From the NCBI GenBank assembly GCA_002294405.1, contig DBFP01000043.1, positions 1 through 11,733 on the forward strand: a stretch of 11,733 nt of DNA, given 5' to 3'. The position numbers were made by a program, and so were the translations under genes. Positions 6,353-11,733 of the stretch are shown here, piece by piece; positions within the stretch are counted from its first letter, which is position 1, and each line of letters opens with the position of its first letter. This DNA comes from Anaerolineales bacterium UBA877. Its GTDB lineage: Bacteria > Chloroflexota > Anaerolineae > Anaerolineales > Villigracilaceae. Under the pieces are notes generated by a model, which was not told the origin of the DNA, made no database searches, and worked only from the letters and a program-made list of their open reading frames with translations.

Positions 6353-7546
6353 ATGATCTCAACTCAAGATCCTTCCGAATTATCTGAACCAAAAGAACGT
6401 GTTGCACACCCATTTCGAACTTTGCGTGAATTGGTGGACTTCGTATCAGGAAAAAGCCTGCCCGCTTTGGAACCTGAAGAAGGACCTCGTTCTGAAGCCC
6501 TGCCCTTCCCTTTCCTGGCAATTGTCGGTCAGAAGGAAATGAAGCTGGCATTATTGCTTGGGTTAATTAACCCCTCGGTTGGCGGGATCCTGCTGGTCGG
6601 TCCACGGGGAACCGCCAAGACCACTGCCGTTCGTTCCTTGTTGGATATCCTTCCCAAAGTTGAACGCAGTTTGTGCTACAACGGCTGTTTACCTGAAGAT
6701 GTTGAAACGAGCGGGATTGATGCAGTCTGCCCCGATTGCGCAAAAAAATATGCCGAGGGTCAACCCCTTTCTGCATTGGATCGCGTTCGTTTGATTGAAC
6801 TTCCGCTTAATTCGCGGTTGGAAGATGTTGTCGGAGGGATTGACGAGCGACTCACTGTAAGCAATGAACGACTGCGTGTAAAAAGAGGGATTTTGGCCCA
6901 GGCGGACCGAAACCTTTTGTACATCGACGAAATCAATTTACTCTCCGATGACATCGTAAACTCAATTCTAGACGCAGCAGCTCAGGGTTCCTTCACGGTA
7001 CGGCGCGGCCCCGTCTCTGCGACCTACCATGCCCGTTTCGTACTGGTGGGGTCGATGAATCCTGAGGAAGGTCGTTTGCGACCCCAAATCCTGGACCGTT
7101 TCGGTCTGCGCGTGGTTGTGCGAGGTTTGAGTATTCCCACTGAGAGATTGGAGGCCTACCGTCGGGTGAAATCATATCTTGCAAATCCACGGGCAATGTC
7201 CATGGCCTTTGGGGAGGAGACAATGGCTGCCACTGAGGAAATCCAATCGGCAAGGGCTATATTGCCAAAGGTGGTCTTGCCCGATAAAGTCGCGAAACCG
7301 GCGATTAAACTTGTGCAAAAGATGGGCATAGATAGTCTTCGTGCAGAAATTTCCTGGTTTGAAGCTGCCCGGGCTTATGCCGCGGCTGACAATCGTCTCA
7401 AGGTGATCCCCGAGGATTTGCATGCGGTGGCATCGATGACATTACGGTTGAGACGCTCCACCTTTATGGCTGATTATTTTATTGATCAAGAAGAGGAAGA
7501 AGTTGAAATGAATTCCTTGCTGAAAAGCATGCATGGAAGAAAATGA
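6353..7546 (+). CDS. Magnesium-chelatase subunit I-like AAA+ ATPase (ChlI/BchI family), partner not found
   Basis: The 397-residue product (counting from the ATG at 6353) is an AAA+ ATPase of the ChlI/BchI branch. It has Walker A GPRGTAKT (about 83-90) and Walker B LLYIDEIN (Asp192, Glu193). NSRLEDVVGGIDERL and GSMNPEEGRLRPQILDRFG, with sensor 1 and arginine residues, are typical. An insertion after Walker A holds CYNGC and CPDC (Cys108, 112, 126, 129), which could bind zinc. In magnesium chelatase such a subunit works with a VWA-domain partner (ChlD) and a large ChlH, but no partner gene is seen and rpsO follows. So chlorophyll synthesis is not implied; the family has many non-photosynthetic members. 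Neither the ATG at 6353 nor the in-frame GTG at 6317 has a ribosome binding site; I prefer the ATG because the first 12 residues from the GTG look non-coding. The end lies 117 bases before rpsO. Confidence 0.83.
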   Translation: MISTQDPSELSEPKERVAHPFRTLRELVDFVSGKSLPALEPEEGPRSEALPFPFLAIVGQKEMKLALLLGLINPSVGGILLVGPRGTAKTTAVRSLLDILPKVERSLCYNGCLPEDVETSGIDAVCPDCAKKYAEGQPLSALDRVRLIELPLNSRLEDVVGGIDERLTVSNERLRVKRGILAQADRNLLYIDEINLLSDDIVNSILDAAAQGSFTVRRGPVSATYHARFVLVGSMNPEEGRLRPQILDRFGLRVVVRGLSIPTERLEAYRRVKSYLANPRAMSMAFGEETMAATEEIQSARAILPKVVLPDKVAKPAIKLVQKMGIDSLRAEISWFEAARAYAAADNRLKVIPEDLHAVASMTLRLRRSTFMADYFIDQEEEEVEMNSLLKSMHGRK

Positions 7547-7565
7547 ATTTCTCCACTTCAATTTT

Positions 7566-7576
7566 TCTGGTATAAT
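7566..7576 (+). promoter_or_regulatory. Extended -10 promoter for rpsO
   Basis: TGGTATAAT (the TATAAT at 7571-7576 with TGn directly before it) is a consensus extended -10 element, which can work without a strong -35 box; none is seen at 16-18 bases. It lies about 87 bases ahead of the S15 start, leaving a leader of roughly 80 bases. Confidence 0.6.
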
Positions 7577-7605
7577 CCTGTCCGCTTGACTGGTCCCACC
7601 TGCGG

Positions 7606-7634
7606 CTATACCTGCCGGTGAGGAGACCTGCTCA
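7606..7634 (+). promoter_or_regulatory. rpsO leader with possible stem-loop
   Basis: The rpsO leader contains CACC and GGTG arms with an inner GGC/GCC pair (about 7597-7620), a small hairpin. S15 represses its own mRNA in several bacteria through leader structures, so this could be an autoregulation site. The fold is weak and a comparison with other Chloroflexota leaders would be needed to show conservation. Confidence 0.22.
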
Positions 7635-7662
7635 AAATCAACCAAGAGGAAAAGCAAACGTC

Positions 7663-7935
7663 ATGCCACTTAAAAAGGAAGATAAAAACAAGGTAATATC
7701 GGATTACCACCGGCACGAGAGCGATACCGGGTCACCAGAAGTACAGGTGGCCATTCTTACCACCCGCATCATTCAACTGACCGGACACTTGCGAACGCAC
7801 AAGCACGATGAGGCCAGCCGCCGTGGACTGCTTCAGATGGTTGGTCAACGACGCCGACTGCTGGCGTACTTGCGAAAAAGTGATTATCAACGATACCTGG
7901 CGCTCACAGAGCAACTAAAATTACGCCGAAAATAG
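7663..7935 (+). CDS. rpsO: 30S ribosomal protein S15
   Basis: S15 binds the central domain of 16S rRNA early in small-subunit assembly and helps bridge to the large subunit. The 90-residue product matches the usual length of about 89. Family residues include [19 protein letters not shown] (about 17-35), [20 protein letters not shown] (about 46-65) and the closing segment [21 protein letters not shown] set the start at the ATG at 7663, with AGAGGA at 7645-7650; an upstream in-frame GTG at 7618 adds 15 residues that are not part of S15. A strong extended -10 promoter and an intrinsic terminator frame the gene, so it can be a unit of its own. pnp follows after a 200-base gap, the classic rpsO-pnp order. 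Confidence 0.97.
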   Translation: MPLKKEDKNKVISDYHRHESDTGSPEVQVAILTTRIIQLTGHLRTHKHDEASRRGLLQMVGQRRRLLAYLRKSDYQRYLALTEQLKLRRK

Positions 7936-7950
7936 TAATTGGTTCGTCAG

Positions 7951-7984
7951 AGTAGATGGGCCTTTACCCATCTACTTTTTTTAT
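7951..7984 (+). terminator. Intrinsic terminator after rpsO
   Basis: A perfect 10-base-pair stem, AGTAGATGGG at 7951-7960 paired with CCCATCTACT at 7967-7976, with a six-base loop, is followed by seven T residues. It begins 16 bases after the rpsO stop and should end most rpsO transcripts, so pnp is expected to need a separate promoter or readthrough. Confidence 0.9.
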
Positions 7985-7985
7985 T

Positions 7986-8027
7986 CCCTCACCCTAAATC
8001 TCTAATATTCAGGGGATAGGATGAAGG
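7986..8027. repeat. Degenerate REP-like inverted repeat in the pnp leader region
   Basis: The left arm CCCTCACCCTAAATCTCT (7986-8003) is nearly the reverse complement of the right arm AGGGGATAGGATGAAGG (8011-8027), with a seven-base AT-rich loop. It resembles the worn relic of a short palindromic intergenic repeat found in many bacterial genomes, but could be part of the pnp mRNA leader. Only one copy is in the window. Confidence 0.45.
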
Positions 8028-8061
8028 ACATTACACCGCTCATCAGGAATTGAAACATGCT

Positions 8062-8091
8062 GGCAAAACCCCATGTTTTGAGGGGATTGCC
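8062..8091 (+). promoter_or_regulatory. Stem-loop in the pnp leader
   Basis: GGCAA (8062-8066) pairs with TTGCC (8087-8091), and CCCC (8069-8072) with GGGG (8082-8085), around a nine-base loop and a small internal loop. A short T-run follows at 8096-8100. It lies 43 bases before the pnp start. In enteric bacteria PNPase controls its own mRNA through an RNase III-cut leader hairpin; a similar role, or a weak attenuator, is possible here but is inference. Confidence 0.5.
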
Positions 8092-8134
8092 GTCATTTTT
8101 CAGTCCCTGATCAGGCGGGATAAGGAGATTTTTT

Positions 8135-10414
8135 ATGAAACCCGAAGTAAAACGCTATACCACAAAAGTGGGAAACCGAATCATTTCCATTGAAACCGGC
8201 AGGCTCGCTGCCCAAGCTGGGGGTGCTGTAACTGTTCACTTGGATGATTCTATTATTTTTGCCGCGGCCACCATGGGGGGCGTCCGAGCCGGGATTGATT
8301 TTTTCCCGCTTAGCGTTGAGTACGAAGAGCGCATGTATGCAGGCGGTAAAATTCCAGGCTCTTTCTTCCGGCGGGAAGGTCGTCCATCCACGGATGCCAT
8401 TTTAACAGCAAGACTCACTGACCGTCCCTTGCGCCCCCTGTTCCCAGAGGGTATGCGTAACGAAGTCCAGATAATCATGTATTCGCTGTCAGCTGACGCG
8501 GAGAATCCCCTGGATGTGCTGGCGATCAATGCCGCCTCTGCGGCTGTCATGATCTCGGATATCCCTTGGAATGGACCCGTCGGCGCGGTACGCATCGGTA
8601 GAGTGGATGGCGATTTTGTGGTCAATCCCACTTTCTCCGAAATGGAAAAGTCGGACCTCGATTTGCGCATTGCAGGATCCCGGGATGCCATCCTGATGGT
8701 CGAAGCCGGATCAGACGAAATTCCAGAAGAAGTAATGGTTTCTGCGTTGAAATTTGGCCATCAATCCATTCAACCAATTATCGACTTGCAAATCCAGATG
8801 CGAGATGAGGTGGGAAAACCAAAACGTGAAGTATCGTTCTCCCTGCCTGATAAGTCTCTTCAAGAAAAAGTGTTCTCACGGGTTAGTGCCCGGATAAACA
8901 CCCTGCTGGATCAACCCTTGATGAAGGCAGAATTCTACGCTGGTATGGATTCCATCTTGCAAGACTTGGTTGCTGAATTAATCCCAACCGAGGATGTAAA
9001 AGTAAAGGTGGCAGATGAAGTTGATGTGGAAACCCTGCCCGAGTTCACCATTCCAGGCACCCCCAGTTTGGAGGCTATTAAGGAAGCCTTTGCTGACGCC
9101 GAAAAAAGGATTGTCCGTGGGCGTATCCTGGATCAGGGAAAACGCCCGGACGGACGCACTCCCATCGAGATTCGTCCCATAACTTGCGAAGTTGGTTTCA
9201 GTCCACGGGCTCATGGTTCAGGATTATTCACCCGGGGGGAAACCCAGGTATTAACCCTGGCAACTCTTGGGACTTTATCAGAATCCCAGGAATTGGACAC
9301 TCTTACTCCGGTCGATACAAAGCGATATATGCATCACTATAATTTTCCACCTTTCTCAACGGGAGAAACGAAAATGCTTCGGGGACAGTCGCGCAGGGAA
9401 ATCGGTCATGGTGCTCTGGCAGAACGTGCCCTTCTGCCTGTCATCCCGGCAGAAGAATCTTTCCCATATGCTTTGCGACTGGTCTCTGAGGTTTTGGCCT
9501 CCAACGGCTCTTCTTCGATGGCCTCAGTGTGTGGATCAACCCTGGCATTAATGGATACCGGTGTTCCTATTAAGGCTCCCGTGGCAGGAGTGGCAATGGG
9601 CTTGGTCCTGGAAGGTGAGAAGTATGTCATCCTTACCGACATCCAAGGTACTGAAGATCATCTTGGGGATATGGATTTTAAAGTCGCCGGTACTGCGGAA
9701 GGAATCACTGCACTCCAAATGGATATAAAAATTTCCGGATTGAGCACCGAAATAATGAAACAGGCCCTCGAGCAGGCTCGGCTTGCACGCTTATTTATCC
9801 TTGGGAAGATTTTGGAAGTTATTCCTGCTCCACGCCCTGAATTAAAACCTCATGCCCCTAGAATTACCACGGTCAAAATTCCGTCTGATAAAATTGGGGC
9901 GATCATCGGCCCGGGAGGTAAAAACATCAGGTCATTGCAGGAAGAGACCGGAACCAAGATCGACATCCAGGAAGACGGCACGATCTACATTGCTTCCACA
10001 AACAGCGAGGGTGCCAAAATTGCCCGCGAGCGAATTGAGGCCATCACTGAGACGCCTCAACTGGGTCGCATTTACACCGGCAAGGTTGTCCGAGTCGCTG
10101 ACTTTGGCGCTTTTGTGGAAATCCTGCCTGGTACAGACGGCATGGTTCATATTTCTCAACTGGATAGCGAGCGGGTCGAAAAGGTCGAGGACGTGGTCAA
10201 GATGGGTGATGAGATCAGTGTCATGGTAACCGGAATTGACCCAATGGGTAAAATCCGCCTTTCCCGCCAAGCTGTGCTCGAAGGCTGGACAGTGGAGGAA
10301 GCACAGGAGCGAGATTCACATAAGAGTGGATCCGGACGCCCAGGAGGTGGGAGACCAAGCGGAGGCAGGCGTCCCGGTGGCAGGACCGACGATCGCCGAC
10401 CCCCCAGACGATAA
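8135..10414 (+). CDS. pnp: Polyribonucleotide nucleotidyltransferase (PNPase)
   Basis: PNPase degrades RNA 3'-to-5' with phosphate, releasing nucleoside diphosphates, and can add tails in reverse; it works as a trimer, often in the degradosome. The 759-residue protein has the full domain set: RNase PH 1 (about 14-145), the alpha-helical linker (about 240-325), RNase PH 2 (about 335-560), KH (about 580-640; [11 protein letters not shown]) and S1 (about 643-712; [15 protein letters not shown]). The active-site stretch [19 protein letters not shown] (501-519) holds Asp508, Asp514 and Lys516, matching Asp486, Asp492 and Lys494 of the E. coli enzyme. The C-terminus (about 722-759) is a Gly/Arg/Pro-rich tail, disordered and basic. 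The start at 8135 has AAGGAG eight bases upstream. A 150-base structured leader separates it from the rpsO terminator. Confidence 0.97.
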   Translation: MKPEVKRYTTKVGNRIISIETGRLAAQAGGAVTVHLDDSIIFAAATMGGVRAGIDFFPLSVEYEERMYAGGKIPGSFFRREGRPSTDAILTARLTDRPLRPLFPEGMRNEVQIIMYSLSADAENPLDVLAINAASAAVMISDIPWNGPVGAVRIGRVDGDFVVNPTFSEMEKSDLDLRIAGSRDAILMVEAGSDEIPEEVMVSALKFGHQSIQPIIDLQIQMRDEVGKPKREVSFSLPDKSLQEKVFSRVSARINTLLDQPLMKAEFYAGMDSILQDLVAELIPTEDVKVKVADEVDVETLPEFTIPGTPSLEAIKEAFADAEKRIVRGRILDQGKRPDGRTPIEIRPITCEVGFSPRAHGSGLFTRGETQVLTLATLGTLSESQELDTLTPVDTKRYMHHYNFPPFSTGETKMLRGQSRREIGHGALAERALLPVIPAEESFPYALRLVSEVLASNGSSSMASVCGSTLALMDTGVPIKAPVAGVAMGLVLEGEKYVILTDIQGTEDHLGDMDFKVAGTAEGITALQMDIKISGLSTEIMKQALEQARLARLFILGKILEVIPAPRPELKPHAPRITTVKIPSDKIGAIIGPGGKNIRSLQEETGTKIDIQEDGTIYIASTNSEGAKIARERIEAITETPQLGRIYTGKVVRVADFGAFVEILPGTDGMVHISQLDSERVEKVEDVVKMGDEISVMVTGIDPMGKIRLSRQAVLEGWTVEEAQERDSHKSGSGRPGGGRPSGGRRPGGRTDDRRPPRR

Positions 10415-10420
10415 TCTCCT

Positions 10421-10457
10421 TAGGGGCGACAAATACTTGTCGCCCCTATTTTATTTC
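10421..10457 (+). terminator. Intrinsic terminator after pnp
   Basis: A perfect 12-base-pair stem, TAGGGGCGACAA at 10421-10432 paired with TTGTCGCCCCTA at 10437-10448, has a tight four-base loop (ATAC). A short, interrupted T-tract (TTTTATTT) follows. It begins seven bases after the pnp stop, and its tract ends directly before the ATG of the next gene. Confidence 0.9.
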
Positions 10458-10458
10458 C

Positions 10459-11673
10459 ATGATCAACCGTATCCGAAGCACTATAACCGAATATCCTCCC
10501 CAATTCTGGTTGATGGCCATCGGGCTGTTCATCAGTTCCATTGGGGCATCCATGATCTGGCCATTTCTCATGATTTATGTAAGTGAGAAGCTCAGTCTGT
10601 CGCTAAGTACTGCCTCGAGCTTAATCACCATCAACGCAGTTTTCGGGTTGTTTGCTTCCTTCATAGCAGGTGCCGTTTCAGATAAACTCGGTCGAAAATG
10701 GGTGATGGTTATCAGCCTTGTTGTGAATGGCATCAGCTACTTGTTCATGAGCCGGGCTCATTCTTATATCGGATTTGCTCTGATCATGGTGTTCATGGGC
10801 GCCTCAAATCCCTTGTATCAAGTTGGATCGGATGCCATGCTTGCTGACATGATTGCCCCCGATAAACGGGTCAGGGCGTATGCCATCATCCGCATGATGA
10901 ATAATGCTGGAATTGCGATCGGTCCAGCGTTGGGAGGTTTTATTGCCGCCAAATCATATGCTTTTACATTTCTTGGCGCTGCGCTTGGGATGATCATATA
11001 TAGTCTTATGCTTGTCCTTCGCGCCCGGGAAACATTGAACACATCCTATCACCATGTTACCGAAACCTGGATTGAGTCACTGGGAGGTTATAACCGGGTT
11101 TTCAAAGACCATCCCTATATTGTTTTTTCACTTCTTATTGGGATCGGCCTGATTGCACCGTCCATGTTATGGACATTGTTGTCAGTTTACGCCAAGCAAA
11201 ATTATGGGATCCCAGAAAACCTTTTTGGATGGCTGCCAACAACCAATGCTTTAATGTGTGTGTTTGTCCAATTCCCCGTAACTCAAATGTATCGAAAATA
11301 TCAGCCAATGCCGATTATCACAATAGGTATGTTGATTTACGCACTCGGAGTGGGAAGTGCAGCATTGATGACTAATTTTTGGGGATTCTGGGCGAGCATG
11401 GTCTTGATGACTTTCGGCGAACTTACCCTTGTCCCTACTGTAAGCAAGTATATTGCAGACCTGGCTCCCGTTGATATGCGCGGTCGCTATATGAGTTTCT
11501 ATTGGTTCGCCTGGGGTATAGCCCGAGGTGCTGCCCCGCTAATCGGTGGATTCCTGAACGATAAAATCAACCCACGCTCAATTTGGGTTGGGGGTCTTTC
11601 ACTTGGATTATTAAGTACACTTGGTTTATTCTTCCTATCAACTCGTAAACCGACCTATCAATCTGCATCTTAA
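10459..11673 (+). CDS. Major facilitator superfamily (MFS) transporter
   Basis: This 404-residue protein is a 12-segment MFS permease by length and hydrophobicity: the first segment is at about 16-40, and a long cytoplasmic middle loop around 178-210 (RARETLNTSYHHVTETWIES) separates the two six-helix halves. The loop between segments 2 and 3 carries the MFS motif A (GAVSDKLGRK, 71-80; Asp75, Gly78, Arg79). A second, weaker copy of this pattern is found near the end (DLAPVDMRGRYMSFYW). It probably moves a small solute or drug out of or into the cell by proton or solute coupling; the substrate cannot be told. The ATG at 10459 follows the pnp terminator with no ribosome binding site, so the gene may be translated from a leaderless or nearly leaderless transcript, or the start may lie elsewhere; a later ATG at 10513 would cut into the first membrane segment. 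Confidence 0.88.
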   Translation: MINRIRSTITEYPPQFWLMAIGLFISSIGASMIWPFLMIYVSEKLSLSLSTASSLITINAVFGLFASFIAGAVSDKLGRKWVMVISLVVNGISYLFMSRAHSYIGFALIMVFMGASNPLYQVGSDAMLADMIAPDKRVRAYAIIRMMNNAGIAIGPALGGFIAAKSYAFTFLGAALGMIIYSLMLVLRARETLNTSYHHVTETWIESLGGYNRVFKDHPYIVFSLLIGIGLIAPSMLWTLLSVYAKQNYGIPENLFGWLPTTNALMCVFVQFPVTQMYRKYQPMPIITIGMLIYALGVGSAALMTNFWGFWASMVLMTFGELTLVPTVSKYIADLAPVDMRGRYMSFYWFAWGIARGAAPLIGGFLNDKINPRSIWVGGLSLGLLSTLGLFFLSTRKPTYQSAS

Positions 11674-11700
11674 TTTCAATTAATAACGTCACCTTTAATT

Positions 11701-11733
11701 TCACCTGGCAAGTTTTTCTTCCAACTTTAATTT
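11701..11733 (-). CDS. Possible C-terminal end of a convergent gene (runs off right edge)
   Basis: On the minus strand the last 33 bases read KLKLEEKLAR and then TGA (11701-11703). The charged, Leu/Lys/Glu-rich helix is a plausible protein end, and the convergent placement just after the MFS gene would be ordinary. Ten codons are far too few to be sure, and chance is a real alternative. The bases between 11674 and 11700 are AT-rich and show no clear terminator. Confidence 0.22.
   Translation of the reverse strand, partial: KLKLEEKLAR

Noticed and set aside
8042..8056. ATCAGGAATTGAAAC, resembling the 3' end of some CRISPR repeats
   Set aside because: Only a single copy is present, with no spaced repeats and no cas genes; the match is short and probably chance.
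8236..8691. 151-residue minus-strand open frame inside pnp
   Set aside because: It overlaps conserved RNase PH domain sequence of PNPase on the other strand and has low-complexity Ser/Arg content.
11678..11696. AATTAA / TTTAATT inverted repeat after the MFS gene
   Set aside because: An AT-only stem of six pairs with a long loop; chance is likely in this AT-rich stretch.

Overview
The window looks like an ordinary chromosomal segment of a mid-GC bacterium, most likely a member of the Chloroflexota (Anaerolineae-like). That placement is an inference from the flavour of the proteins: two lipoproteins with unusual domain content, a Cys4-containing ChlI-like AAA+ ATPase, a small conserved unknown protein, and the rpsO-pnp pair. 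No marker gene proves it. I see no mobile element, CRISPR array, tRNA or rRNA.

Layout. Positions 1-1638 hold a minus-strand cluster read scpB, rluB, then a membrane-anchored cyclophilin that runs off the left edge. scpB and rluB are one base apart and rluB and the cyclophilin 21 bases apart, so they are probably one operon. A short divergent promoter region follows, and the plus strand carries everything else. First come two lipoprotein genes (1743-3922); the second joins a DUF348-like segment, a G5-like domain and a TolB/WD40-like propeller. Next are a UDP-glucuronate decarboxylase-type epimerase and a GtrA-family membrane protein (3976-5401), both fitting cell-surface polysaccharide work. 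A 127-residue unknown protein and a hotdog acyl-CoA thioesterase follow (5414-6283), then an orphan magnesium-chelatase-like AAA+ ATPase (6353-7546). The ribosome/RNA-decay block is rpsO (S15) with its own promoter and intrinsic terminator, a structured 150-base leader, and pnp (PNPase) with its own terminator. An MFS transporter starts inside the U-tract of the pnp terminator. The last 60 bases hold at most the C-terminal end of a convergent gene.

How the genes work together. scpB (chromosome condensation) with rluB (23S rRNA modification), and rpsO with pnp, are conserved housekeeping neighbourhoods. The lipoproteins, epimerase and GtrA protein point to the cell envelope. I found no convincing undescribed defence or mobile system. 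The points most worth a second look are the missing standard start codon of the first lipoprotein, the G5-propeller fusion, the partnerless ChlI-like ATPase, the pnp leader structures, and the MFS start embedded in a terminator.
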